Shown here: positions 15,819 to 24,665 of the stretch, one piece after another
How positions within the stretch are numbered: position 1 is the first letter of the stretch
How the letters are laid out: each line of letters starts with the position of its first letter
Source: an uncultured Collinsella sp.
GTDB lineage: Bacteria > Actinomycetota > Coriobacteriia > Coriobacteriales > Coriobacteriaceae
Assembly (NCBI GenBank): GCA_900541135.1
Contig: UQIG01000004.1
Location: 31,798 to 95,797, forward strand
Length of the DNA stretch: 64,000 nt
Reading direction: 5' to 3'
Translations under genes and position numbers: made by a program
The notes under the pieces: model-generated
What the model was told of the DNA's origin: nothing
The model's input: the letters and a program-made list of their open reading frames with translations, nothing else
Database searches by the model: none

Positions 15819-18119
15819 ATGTTCGCTGCCGCCATCTCGCTCGTCGGTCTTGCGGCGACCGTCTACCTTGTCTTGCGCGAGGCCAAGGCCATTCGCGCTC
15901 AGTCGGGCACCGTTGCCAAAAGCGCTCTTGGGTGGAGCGTCGCCTTCGGCCTGTTCCAGCTCTTTTTGACCATTTGGGGCGCCATTGGCCTCGTCGCCCA
16001 AAACGAGCCGCTCGCCTTTGTGATGCTCATCCTGACCAATGCCATCCTCACCGGCTGCGCCTGGGCCAGTATCGCCCGCGACCGCATCGCCCCGCGCGTC
16101 TTTGCGTTCGCCTCGGCCGATGCGCCCGCCCCCACCGGCAAGCTCGCTCGTTTGCGCGGAGCCTTTGTGGGCAAACCGCTCGTCGCCGCCGTCCTGTGCC
16201 TGCTGCTCGCCGGCGTCTTCGCGCTGCTGGGCATGGAGGTCTCGTCCAACCACGACTTTACCTGGGTCTACCCCCTGTGCATCCTGCTCGAGTGGGCCAT
16301 CATCACCACGCTCATGGTCGGCCTGTTCTTCCTGTTCCAGCGCCACGGTGCAGCTCCCGCGGTCCTGGCCTTTGCCCTCTTTGTCCTGGGCATTGCCGAG
16401 TTCTTCGTCATCACGTTTAAATCCATGCCCATCCAGCCGGGCGACCTTTCGGCCATCTCCACCGCCGCCGCGGTCGCCGGCACCGGCTACACCTTCTCCA
16501 TCTCGCTGTTCTGCGTGCTGTCCATGGGCTTTACCGCCATCGCTATGCTGCTGTGCGAGTACGCCGGCCTGGTGGCACCGCACCGTCAGAAGGGCGCCGC
16601 CAACGCCAAGCGCATGCTGCTCACCAATCTGCTCGTCGCCGTGCTGTGCCTGGGCGGCGTGACCGCGCACGTCACGCTCATCGACTACTACAACACCCTC
16701 GGCATCACCGTCTATACCTGGCGCCCGCTCGAGAGCTACTGGCGCGAGGGCTACCTGCCCGCTTTCATTAGCGCAGCGCAGTCCATCAAGCCGCCCAAAC
16801 CCGCCGACTACTCCGTCGACGATGCCAAGGCCACGCTCAAAAAGTACGCCAAGGCCTACGACAAGTCCGACGCAGCCAAGAGCGACGAGCGCGCCGCCGC
16901 AAAGGAGCAGTTCGACAGCGAGAAACCCACGGTCATCGCCATCATGAACGAGACCTTCTCGGATCTGTCGATCTACCAGAACATGCGCGCCGGCTACGAG
17001 GGCCCGCAGTACTTTAAGAGCCTGTCCAACTGCCTCAGCCGCGGCAAGCTCTACGTGAGTGCCTACGGCGGCGGTACCGCCAATACCGAGTTTGAGTTTA
17101 TGACCGGCAACTCCATGGCCAACCTGGGATCGGGCGTGTACCCCTACACCATCTACAACATGGAAACGACCGGGAACTTGGCAGAGCAGTTCAAATCGCT
17201 CGGCTATTCCACCACGGCCATGCACCCCAACCACGCGACCAACTGGAACCGCGAGAACGTCTACAAGGACTTTGGCTTTGACCAGTTCCTGTCCATCAAC
17301 GATTTCCAGGGAGCCGACACTCTGCGCGGCATGGTGACCGACCAGGCTACCTACGACAAGATTCTTGAGCTGCTCGACCAGAACGCCGATCCGCAGTTTA
17401 TCTTCGACGTGACCATGCAGAACCACTCGGGCTACGATACGGGCCTGCTGCCGGTCGATAAGCAGATGCACCTGAATATCGACACGACCGATCTGGACGC
17501 CAAGACCGTCGAGGACGGCACGCTCTCCGATGTCGACGAGTATGTCTCGTGCATCGAGCAGTCCGACCAGGCGCTTCGCTACTTCCTCAACGCCCTGAGC
17601 AAGCTCGACCGTAAGGTAGTCGTGGTGTTCTGGGGCGACCACCAGCCGTTCTTCCCGTCCAAGTTCAACGACAAGTGGTTTACCGGCGAGGACGATGCCA
17701 CGCACCAGGAACGTCTGTGGCAGACCGACTACATCATCTGGGCCAACTACGACGTTGCTGGTTGCGACCAGACGAGCGAGGTCGACGACCTGTCCACCAA
17801 CTACCTGTCCACGCAGCTTATGCAGCTGATCGGCGCCCCGCTGACCGACTACCAGAAGGCGCACATGACGCTGCGCGAGTCGCTGCCCGCCATCAACTCC
17901 GTGGGCTACGAGGACGCCAGCCTGCGCTGGGCGCTTTCCTCCAACGTCACCGGTGACGATGCCGCCGCCGCAGCCGCCACCAAGGCGCGCGAAGATTACG
18001 CCAAGATGCAGTACTACGAGATGTTCCGCGACGGCAAGAACGTGTACACCGAGCACTTCCAGACCGAGGCTAACGAGACCGACCCCAACCTGGCACCGGG
18101 TACGACCAAGATCAAGTAG
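15819..18119 (+). CDS. LtaS-like membrane sulfatase-fold phosphoglycerol transferase
   Basis: 766 residues. Five or so N-terminal membrane helices (~1-290) precede a large extracytoplasmic sulfatase-fold domain. The catalytic threonine motif is IMNETFSDLSIY (~370-381); other conserved pieces are YGGGTANTEFEFMTGNS, HPNHATNWNRENVY, TMQNHSGYD and VVVVFWGDHQPFFPSK, with metal ligands of the alkaline phosphatase superfamily. Enzymes of this group polymerise glycerol phosphate for lipoteichoic acid or decorate surface glycans. ATG at 15819 is set by GAGGAG at 15806-15811. The structured element at 18139 lies in its 3' region before the terminator at 18326. Confidence 0.88.
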   Translation: MFAAAISLVGLAATVYLVLREAKAIRAQSGTVAKSALGWSVAFGLFQLFLTIWGAIGLVAQNEPLAFVMLILTNAILTGCAWASIARDRIAPRVFAFASADAPAPTGKLARLRGAFVGKPLVAAVLCLLLAGVFALLGMEVSSNHDFTWVYPLCILLEWAIITTLMVGLFFLFQRHGAAPAVLAFALFVLGIAEFFVITFKSMPIQPGDLSAISTAAAVAGTGYTFSISLFCVLSMGFTAIAMLLCEYAGLVAPHRQKGAANAKRMLLTNLLVAVLCLGGVTAHVTLIDYYNTLGITVYTWRPLESYWREGYLPAFISAAQSIKPPKPADYSVDDAKATLKKYAKAYDKSDAAKSDERAAAKEQFDSEKPTVIAIMNETFSDLSIYQNMRAGYEGPQYFKSLSNCLSRGKLYVSAYGGGTANTEFEFMTGNSMANLGSGVYPYTIYNMETTGNLAEQFKSLGYSTTAMHPNHATNWNRENVYKDFGFDQFLSINDFQGADTLRGMVTDQATYDKILELLDQNADPQFIFDVTMQNHSGYDTGLLPVDKQMHLNIDTTDLDAKTVEDGTLSDVDEYVSCIEQSDQALRYFLNALSKLDRKVVVVFWGDHQPFFPSKFNDKWFTGEDDATHQERLWQTDYIIWANYDVAGCDQTSEVDDLSTNYLSTQLMQLIGAPLTDYQKAHMTLRESLPAINSVGYEDASLRWALSSNVTGDDAAAAAATKAREDYAKMQYYEMFRDGKNVYTEHFQTEANETDPNLAPGTTKIK

Positions 18120-18138
18120 CGGCGCGTCTTAACTGGTT

Positions 18139-18269
18139 CGTCTGCCCGGCGGCGCGGAACGTAAGGTTCCCTGCTCGGACAGTCCTGCTCGCACGGAGAG
18201 CACATTAAGTGCTCTCCGGCTCGTGCGGAACTCGCGATGAACCTTACGTTCCGCGTCGCCGGGCAGACG
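18139..18269 (+). ncRNA. Structured element A: conserved core within a unique 30-bp outer stem
   Basis: Outer arms 18139-18168 and 18240-18269 are complementary over 30 positions with a single G-T pair. The 71-nt core (18169-18239) reads CCTGCTC, ACAGTCCTGCTC, then hairpin GGAGAGCAC-ATTAA-GTGCTCTCC, then TCGTGCGGAACTCGCGAT. The same core, in the same orientation, is found at 53275-53343 inside a wholly different outer stem. It lies between the LtaS-like stop and the terminator at 18326. Could be a structured RNA or a mobile hairpin. I call it ncRNA provisionally; comparison with the Rfam Collinsella-1 motif is needed. Confidence 0.55.
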
Positions 18270-18325
18270 CCTCGGTGTTGAAACGCGGCTTGTCATGGGG
18301 ACATCTGCTGAACATATATAAGTTG

Positions 18326-18349
18326 AAGGCCACGTCATGTGGCCTTTTT
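18326..18349 (+). terminator. Rho-independent terminator
   Basis: AAGGCCAC-gtcat-GTGGCCTT followed by TTTG. Likely ends the LtaS-like transcript after structured element A. Confidence 0.85.
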
Positions 18350-18377
18350 GTATCCGGAAACCGTGTCCGCAGTCCCA

Positions 18378-18570
18378 TGTCCGGAATGGGATGCAGTTTC
18401 CGCTTACGGCCCCGTTGGGAAACTCCATCCCACTCCGATCGCAAATTCCGGGTCGCATTTTCCGCCAGAGCCCTCAACTGGAAACTGCATCCCACTCCAA
18501 AGGCAAATTCTGGGACGCACTTTCCGAAACCCCATCCATCAGGAAAGCCCTTCCCACTCTGCATACATCC
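18378..18570. repeat. 62-63 bp tandem repeats with an inverted partner
   Basis: Three head-to-tail units start at 18416, 18479 and 18541 (GGGAAACTCCATCCCACTCC, GGAAACTGCATCCCACTCC, GGAAAGCCCTTCCCACTC), the first two also sharing GCAAATTC.GGG.CGCA.TTTTCCG downstream. An inverted copy of the head, GGAATGGGATGCAGTTTCC (18381-18399), precedes them and could pair with any unit, best with the second. No coding frame is convincing. The rest of 18570-18671 shows nothing clear. Confidence 0.65.
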
Positions 18571-18671
18571 AGCGAACGCATGCGAGTGTGTCGTCCAGGA
18601 CGGTCTCGTCATCGGGGTGATGGAAAATGTCACCCCAAACGCTTGCCACGGTTGCGCCTATGAGTGTCAAG

Positions 18672-18698
18672 AAAAAAGCCTCGAGAATTTCGAGGCTT
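18672..18698 (-). terminator. Terminator of the flavodoxin-like gene
   Basis: On the minus strand AAGCCTCGA-aattc-TCGAGGCTT is followed by TTTT. It lies 44 bp past the stop codon at 18742. Confidence 0.85.
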
Positions 18699-18741
18699 TC
18701 ACATTTGTATTGTTTTGCACGAAGGACCGCGAACGACGAAG

Positions 18742-19293
18742 CTACTCGCCCAAAACGGCCTTTTTGGCGGCTGCAGCCATGTTGTCCAGATCTTCCTTGG
18801 TGGGATGGTCCTTCGCGGCAGCCCAGTTGTCGAGCAGCATCTTAAATCGGGCGTTGTCGGGATCTTGCTCGAGCATGGCCTCGTAGCGCTGCTTGACCGC
18901 GGGGCCCATCTTGCCCTGGCACATCGCCCAGCCCGCAAGCTCGGCATCTCCAGCCAAATTGGAAGTTACGCGGTCGATAATCTGCTGATAATAGCTCTGG
19001 TCGGCCCCAAAACCGCAAGTGCCAAACAGGAACACGCGCTTACCGTGCAAGGCGGAGAGCAACGCCGCGACCGAAGGCGTGCACGCGCCCTTGTCGCACC
19101 AAAAACCGACGAGCACCGTGTCGGCCGCGCAGGCGCCCTGCGCCTCGAGCGCAACCTGATCTGCATCCGCATCGTCGCTCAACGCCGCGGCATGGACAAA
19201 CTCAACACCCGCAGCCTGCAGAGTGCGCTTGATCGCACCCGAAACCATCCTGGTATTACCGCTCTTGCTGTTAACCACCAAAGAGCACGTCAT
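18742..19293 (-). CDS. Flavodoxin-fold protein
   Basis: 183 residues. The N-terminus (CSLVVNSKSGNTRMV) resembles the FMN phosphate-binding loop of flavodoxins, and LVGFWCDKGACTPSVAALL and VFLFGTCGFG fit the later flavin loops; the C-terminal ~60 residues are helical. Probably an FMN-dependent electron carrier or reductase partner. Start is uncertain: ATG 19293 is used, but a GTG at 19299 is closer to the GAGG upstream. It stands alone; no obvious partner oxidoreductase is adjacent. Confidence 0.75.
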   Translation of the reverse strand: MTCSLVVNSKSGNTRMVSGAIKRTLQAAGVEFVHAAALSDDADADQVALEAQGACAADTVLVGFWCDKGACTPSVAALLSALHGKRVFLFGTCGFGADQSYYQQIIDRVTSNLAGDAELAGWAMCQGKMGPAVKQRYEAMLEQDPDNARFKMLLDNWAAAKDHPTKEDLDNMAAAAKKAVLGE

Positions 19294-19389
19294 AGTCACG
19301 TTGCCTCGTATCCCCCAAAACTAAAGCCACTAATGCAATTTATTAGATGACTATCTTAGTACTAACGTGACAGATGTACAGAGCCGCCC

Positions 19390-19500
19390 AGTAGTCTTTT
19401 TGGGACGGGGCTTTTTTAGCTACCCCAAGCCCCAAAGCACCCCGTGGCCATTTGACTGTATGGGGGGTAGCTAAAAAAGCCCCGTCCCAAAAAGACTACT
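19390..19500. repeat. 37-bp perfect inverted repeat, GGGACGG family
   Basis: The arms 19390-19426 and 19464-19500 are perfectly complementary (AGTAGTCTTTTTGGGACGGG..., ending AGCTACCCC). Each arm is itself a small unit starting GTAG and ending CTAC around TTTGGGACGGGGCTTTTTTA, so this looks like a head-to-head pair of REP-like units. It lies directly downstream of the ABC exporter gene ending at 19511. Confidence 0.88.
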
Positions 19501-19510
19501 TTGCGCTACG

Positions 19511-21370
19511 TTATTGGGCGAACTGGCTGCGATAGAGTTCGGCGTAGAAGCCGCCTGCCGCTAGCAGCTCGTCGTGCGTGCCGCGCTCGATAATCTGGCC
19601 GTCGCGCATGACCAGAATGCAGTCGGCGTTGCGAATCGTGCTCAGGCGATGCGCCACGACAAAGCTCGTACGGCCGGCCATGAGCTCGTCGAATGCTGCC
19701 TGCACCTGCAGCTCGGTGCGTGTGTCGATACTCGAGGTCGCCTCGTCCAGCAGCAGAATCGCCGGGTCGGTGAGCATGACGCGTGCGATGCACAGCAGCT
19801 GCTTTTGGCCCTGGCTAAACGTGCCGCCGTCCTCGCCGATGACCGTATCGTAGCCGCCTGGCAGCTGCACGATAAACTTATGCGCATGAGCGCGCTTGGC
19901 GGCTTCGACAACCTGCTCGCGCGTAGCCCCTGGGCAACCGTAAGCGATGTTGTCCGCCACCGTGCCCTCGAACAGCCAAGTGTCCTGCAGCACCATGCCA
20001 AAGGCGCGGCGCAGGCTTGCGCGCGTGTAGTCACGCGAGGAACGACCATCGACCGCAATGCGACCGGCATCGATATCGTAAAAACGCAGTAGCAAATTGA
20101 TGAGCGTCGTCTTGCCACAGCCCGTAGGACCGACCAGGGCAAAGCGCATGCCGGGCTTAGCCTCGATGCAGATATCCTGCAGCAGTTTGCGGTCGGGCAC
20201 GTAGCTAAAGTCCACATGCTCAAAGGTCACCTCGCCCTGCGGGACGGCAAGTTCCACGGCATCCTCCGCGTCGGGCTCCTGCTCGCGCGCATCGAGCAGC
20301 GCAAACATGCGGCGCGCCGAGGCGTACGCGGTCTGGATCTGCGTAATGACGTTGGTGACCTCGTTGAACGGCTTGGTGTATTGGTTGGCATAAGACAGAA
20401 AGATTTGAACGCCGCCCACCGTAAGCGCCGCAGGCGCGCCCGTGATCACGCCCACGCAGCCGATCACGGCGACCACGGCATAGATGATGTTGTTGATAAA
20501 GCGCGTGCCGGGGTTGGAGAGCGAACCCATAAACTGCGCGCGCTCACCCGCGGTGTAGAGCTCGGCATTGAGGGCAGCGAAGCGCGCTTGGGCGTTCGGG
20601 CCGTAGGCAAAGGCATCCACCAGCTTTTGCTCGCCCACGTACTCCTCGATATGACCGCCCAGCTGACCTTGGATGCGCTGCTGAGCGGTAAAGCTCTTGT
20701 TGGAAAGCTTGGCGATAGCACCGGCCGCAAAGATGGAGAGCGGCGTGACGAGCACCACCACGAGTGTCATGGTCAAGTTGATGGAGAGCATAAACGCGAG
20801 CGTGCCCACGATGGTGATGACGCCGGTAAAGAGCTGCGTGAAGCCTTGCAGCAGGCCATCGCCCACCTGATCGACATCGTTGACCACGCGGCTCATAAGG
20901 TCGCCGTGGGCATGGCCGTCGATAAAGCTGAGCGGCATGCGGCTGAGCTTGTCGCTCGCCTCCACGCGCATGTCGCGCACCGTCTCGTAGGACAAGCGGT
21001 TGACGCAATAGCCCTGCAGCCACTGGAAGGCCGCGGCGCCCACCACAACGAGCGCGAGTTTGGTAACGAGTGGCAGCAGCGCATCGAAGTCCACCTGCCC
21101 GGCGGCGACGATAAGATCGATGCCCTCACCAATGAGAATGGGCGTGTAGAGCTGCAAGATCACCGAGATGGCGGCGCTCACAAACGACGCCGTAAACGAG
21201 ACGCGGTGCGGGCGAACATAGCCCAGCAGGCGGCGGGTCACCGCGCCCACGGGATAGCGCTCAGGGTCGCCGGGCTGGCGCGGACCGTCGCCCAGGTCGT
21301 TGAGGTTATCGTTACCGGACACGTTGGCCGTCATCGTGGCGACCGAACCGGAGGAAGTGTACGGATTCAT
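19511..21370 (-). CDS. ABC exporter half-transporter, catalytic subunit (pair 1)
   Basis: 619 residues: six-helix exporter membrane domain (~40-350) and a C-terminal nucleotide-binding domain. Walker A is GPTGCGKTT, Walker B ILLLDEATSSID with the catalytic Glu present, and the signature is FSQGQ rather than SGGQ. The ATG at 21370 directly follows the TAA of the upstream subunit, with AAGGAGG upstream, so the two are translationally coupled. Together they form a heterodimeric exporter of the LmrCD/TM287-288 kind, where this subunit supplies the canonical Walker B. Substrate unknown; drugs, lipids or peptides are typical. Confidence 0.92.
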   Translation of the reverse strand: MNPYTSSGSVATMTANVSGNDNLNDLGDGPRQPGDPERYPVGAVTRRLLGYVRPHRVSFTASFVSAAISVILQLYTPILIGEGIDLIVAAGQVDFDALLPLVTKLALVVVGAAAFQWLQGYCVNRLSYETVRDMRVEASDKLSRMPLSFIDGHAHGDLMSRVVNDVDQVGDGLLQGFTQLFTGVITIVGTLAFMLSINLTMTLVVVLVTPLSIFAAGAIAKLSNKSFTAQQRIQGQLGGHIEEYVGEQKLVDAFAYGPNAQARFAALNAELYTAGERAQFMGSLSNPGTRFINNIIYAVVAVIGCVGVITGAPAALTVGGVQIFLSYANQYTKPFNEVTNVITQIQTAYASARRMFALLDAREQEPDAEDAVELAVPQGEVTFEHVDFSYVPDRKLLQDICIEAKPGMRFALVGPTGCGKTTLINLLLRFYDIDAGRIAVDGRSSRDYTRASLRRAFGMVLQDTWLFEGTVADNIAYGCPGATREQVVEAAKRAHAHKFIVQLPGGYDTVIGEDGGTFSQGQKQLLCIARVMLTDPAILLLDEATSSIDTRTELQVQAAFDELMAGRTSFVVAHRLSTIRNADCILVMRDGQIIERGTHDELLAAGGFYAELYRSQFAQ

Positions 21371-23215
21371 TTAGCAGCCCTCCTTTGCGCAGACAGATGC
21401 GGGGGCGGCCGGAGCGGACGCGGGCACCGCGCTCCCCTGCTGGCCCTCGAGCTCCTCGCGGCGCAGCTGCGACTGGCAAATCTCGCGATAGAGCTGACAT
21501 GTCGCGTAGAGCTCGTCATGCGTGCCCAGGCCCGCGACCGAGCCGTGGTCGAGTACGCAGATCATGTCGGCGTCGCGCACGGTCGAGACGCGCTGGCTTA
21601 CGATCACCGTAGTCAGCGGCAGCCCGCCCTCAGCAGCGCCACATACGCTGCGCTCGCGGATGGCATGGCGAAGCGCCGCGTCGGTCTTAAAGTCGAGCGC
21701 CGACGCGGAGTCATCCATGATCAATATCTGAGGCGAGCCCACCAGGGCACGCGCAATGGTCAGGCGCTGGCGCTGGCCACCGCTAAAGTTCTTGCCGCCC
21801 GCCTCGACCGGGGCGTCGAGCCCCTGCGGTTTGTTGCGCACGAACTCGCTCGCCTGCGCCATGTCGAGCGCCGCCCAAAGCTCCTCATCGGTCGCAGCCT
21901 CGTCGCGCCAGGTCAGGTTGCTGCGGATAGTACCGCTCACCAGCGACGCGCGTTGCGGAACGGTCGCGACCACACGGCGCAGCTGGTCGAGCGGCCAGGC
22001 GCGCACGTCGGCGCCCATCACGCTCACGCTACCGGTGCTCGCATCGTACAGGCGCGGGATAAGCGAGACGAGCGTGGATTTGCCGCTACCCGTACCGCCG
22101 ATTATGCCAAGCGTCTTGCCCAGCGGGAGCTCCAGGGTCACATCGTTGACGGCGTTGGCAGCGCCGGCGCCAAAAGAGAAGCTCGCATGGCTCAAGCTCA
22201 GCGCAGGAACTGGAGCGGCATTGCTCGGCTTGGGCAGCGCAACCGACTGATTGCCCTCGTCGGTGATGCTCGGCTCGCAGTTGAGCACCTCGTTGATACG
22301 TGACGCACTGGCGCTCGCCTTGGTAAAGACCACGACCAGGTTGGCGACGTACACGATGGAGGTCAGGGTCTGCGTCATGTAGTTCACAAACGCCATGACC
22401 TGGCCCTGCGTGAGCTCGCCCACGTTGACCTGAATGCCGCCCACCCACAGGATGGCGCACACACCCAGGTTCATCACCAAAAACGTCACGGGGTTGAGAA
22501 TCGACGAGAGCTTGCCCACCGCGATGGCAGTATTGGCCTGGTCATCGGCAGCTTGGGCAAAGCGCTCACGCTCGTGGTCCTCGCGCACAAAGGCGCGAAC
22601 CACGCGGGCGCCCGAAAGCCCCTCGCGGCAAATGAGCGCGATGCGGTCGAGCTTTGCCTGCAGCTGCTTGTAGTACGGAATGCAGCGCGCCATGACAAAC
22701 CAAAACACCAGGCCAATGGCGGGCGTGCAAATCAAAAAGATCATGCCGAGCTTAAGGTCGATGGCAAGGGCCGCGCACATAGAGCCCACCGCCAAGAAGG
22801 GCCAGCGGATGAGCATGCGCACGCCCAGCGCCACGGCAAGCTGCACCTGGTTGACGTCGTTGGTGATGCGGGTGATAAGCGACGGCGTGCCAAAGCGGTC
22901 GAGTTCGGCATAGCTCAACTTGTTGATGTGTTGGTAGAGCGCACCGCGGATATCGGTGCCCATGCCCTGCGAGGTGAGCGCCGCCATCTTTTGGCAGACG
23001 AGCGTAAACGAGATGCCGATCACAGCCATGGCGCCAAGCAGCATACCGTAGTGGACGACGGCGTTGACATCGTGTGCGCCAATACCCTTATCGATCATCT
23101 GGGCAATCACGAGCGGTGTAAGCAGGTCAAAGATCACTTCGATCAGCTTGCACGCAGGGCCAATCACCATATAGCGGCGAAACTTACCACCAAAACGCCT
23201 GAGCAGCTCAATCAT
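21371..23215 (-). CDS. ABC exporter half-transporter, degenerate-site subunit (pair 1)
   Basis: 614 residues with membrane domain then ATPase domain. Walker A GGTGSGKST and signature FSGGQ are canonical, but Walker B reads ILIMDDSASALD: the catalytic Glu is Asp, as in the degenerate half of heterodimeric exporters. Combined with FSQGQ in the partner (19511-21370) this predicts one active and one degenerate ATP site. ATG at 23215 with GGGAG nine nt upstream. It is the first gene of a two-gene operon, and no regulator is adjacent. Similar in every respect to the subunit at 34152-35888. Confidence 0.92.
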   Translation of the reverse strand: MIELLRRFGGKFRRYMVIGPACKLIEVIFDLLTPLVIAQMIDKGIGAHDVNAVVHYGMLLGAMAVIGISFTLVCQKMAALTSQGMGTDIRGALYQHINKLSYAELDRFGTPSLITRITNDVNQVQLAVALGVRMLIRWPFLAVGSMCAALAIDLKLGMIFLICTPAIGLVFWFVMARCIPYYKQLQAKLDRIALICREGLSGARVVRAFVREDHERERFAQAADDQANTAIAVGKLSSILNPVTFLVMNLGVCAILWVGGIQVNVGELTQGQVMAFVNYMTQTLTSIVYVANLVVVFTKASASASRINEVLNCEPSITDEGNQSVALPKPSNAAPVPALSLSHASFSFGAGAANAVNDVTLELPLGKTLGIIGGTGSGKSTLVSLIPRLYDASTGSVSVMGADVRAWPLDQLRRVVATVPQRASLVSGTIRSNLTWRDEAATDEELWAALDMAQASEFVRNKPQGLDAPVEAGGKNFSGGQRQRLTIARALVGSPQILIMDDSASALDFKTDAALRHAIRERSVCGAAEGGLPLTTVIVSQRVSTVRDADMICVLDHGSVAGLGTHDELYATCQLYREICQSQLRREELEGQQGSAVPASAPAAPASVCAKEGC

Positions 23216-23430
23216 GTATAGGCGCTCCCTATCATCATCCACATTCAATTCGAATCATGATAGTACCGCCACCCCAAAAGAAGCGTAAACAACTCGTCAT
23301 TTCTAATGGGATTCGGTTTCCAAAGAAGCGGAAAGGCACGCGCACACCCAGCCAGTGTCGGGTCGACCGCCTGATATACTTACATTAGTGCTACCAAGTT
23401 AGTCGCCGACCCTTGAAATGAGGTGCCGAG

Positions 23431-24462
23431 ATGAACGACATTCTCGCAAGAAGAGCAAGACGAGCAACTGTGGGCATCGCCCTTTCCGCGGCACTTGTCG
23501 CGGGAATCGCCCCCGTAGCGGCGATCGCGGCAGAAACCAGCTCCCCCACCGGTGCAGTTGCCTTGCAAACGGAAGACGCGGCCGCCGCAAAAGACAAAGC
23601 GTATGCAGCCATGCAGGAAGCGCTCAAAACCCTCGAGGCCGCAAAAGACGCCGCAAGTCCCGAGAAAATTGCGAGATTCAATGATGACATTACCCGTTTT
23701 CAAGAGTACCGCGAAAAGATGGCGGCGCAAGCCGCCGAAGGGAGGGAACTCCTTCCCACCATGCAAGCGGACGTCGATGCTGCCCAAGCCAAATACGACG
23801 GGGCCATCAACCGGGTAAGCGAGCTCCAGGCAGAATTAGAGAAGAAACATGAGATGCTTAAGACACTCGAAGCACTCGGCTACGAGGAGTTTGTCGAAAC
23901 TACTAAACAGCAAATAAAGCAGTTGCACAGTGAGATCATATCGGCAAAAACGTACGTAAACTATTGCGAAACGGAGCTCCGCGAGTTCCAGTACCGCCTC
24001 AGAAGAGAGGAAAGACGAGTTAATGACTGTGAACGTGCTGTAGAGAAATATAAAGCCGATATCGACCGGTTCACAGCCTGGCGAGATGCGCTCCTCGACA
24101 ATTTGAAAAAAGCGCAAACGGCCTATGACGACGCCTGCAAGGCATACGAAGAGGCGAAAGCCGCGGCAGACAAGGCCACCTCGCCCGAGATAACGAAACC
24201 GACCGAGACGACGCCCCCCTCCGGCTCAACGCAACCCGCCGAGGCGACACCGCCCGTTGCCTCACCTGCAACCGGCAAAGACGCCCTACCAAGCTCCACC
24301 AAGCAGGCGAACTCGAGCAGCGGCAAGCAAGCAAATACGACTGCCGGCAAGCTCGCGAACACGGGCGATGCAGCGCCGAGCGCAATCGCACTCGCAGCAG
24401 TCGCCGCCGCAGGCCTCGGAATAACCGCCACAGCCACACGCCGCATCAGGAACTCAAAATAG
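23431..24462 (+). CDS. Cell-wall-anchored coiled-coil surface protein (sortase signal)
   Basis: 343 residues. A signal peptide (basic MNDILARRARRAT, hydrophobic stretch to ~32, AIAAET) is followed by a long charged helical region (~50-240) rich in heptads and Ala/Glu/Lys, predicted coiled coil. Then a Pro/Thr/Ser-rich spacer (~245-305) and a C-terminal sorting signal: LANTG at 308-312, a hydrophobic segment and the basic tail RRIRNSK. Sortase should link the Thr to peptidoglycan. Two Cys (near YCETEL and NDCERA) lie in the coiled coil. GAGG at 23421-23424 supports the start. Codon use is less GC-rich than neighbours. No family recognised. Confidence 0.8.
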   Translation: MNDILARRARRATVGIALSAALVAGIAPVAAIAAETSSPTGAVALQTEDAAAAKDKAYAAMQEALKTLEAAKDAASPEKIARFNDDITRFQEYREKMAAQAAEGRELLPTMQADVDAAQAKYDGAINRVSELQAELEKKHEMLKTLEALGYEEFVETTKQQIKQLHSEIISAKTYVNYCETELREFQYRLRREERRVNDCERAVEKYKADIDRFTAWRDALLDNLKKAQTAYDDACKAYEEAKAAADKATSPEITKPTETTPPSGSTQPAEATPPVASPATGKDALPSSTKQANSSSGKQANTTAGKLANTGDAAPSAIALAAVAAAGLGITATATRRIRNSK

Positions 24463-24507
24463 CTGCCAGCGGTTATTGTCTCCGCCAATTCACAAGCCCA
24501 GAGACAA

Positions 24508-24547
24508 AAAGAGGTCCGTTTCCCCACCTAAGGAAACGGGCCTCTTT
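24508..24547 (+). terminator. Terminator of the surface-protein gene
   Basis: AAAGAGGTCCGTTTCC mirrored by GGAAACGGGCCTCTTT with an 8-nt loop and a short T-run. 46 bp past the stop. Confidence 0.88.
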
Positions 24548-24665
24548 AACTGCAAAAATTCAAGCAACAGCACCGCCGCCTCTTGAACCACGTAGCCATC
24601 AATGCCCAGACAACGCCAGCAAGCCGCATTCCGCAAGGGATAGATTAAATTAGATAAACGCGCCC

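Noticed and set aside
15681..18056. 791-codon minus-strand frame antisense to the LtaS-like gene
   Set aside because: The plus-strand protein has catalytic motifs and a ribosome site; the antisense product does not.
18378..18570. CRISPR array
   Set aside because: Units are 62-63 bp, degenerate and only three; no regular short repeat with unique spacers and no cas genes.
20216..22303. 695-codon plus-strand frame across both ABC genes
   Set aside because: It crosses the boundary of two coupled minus-strand genes with full ABC motifs; antisense artefact.
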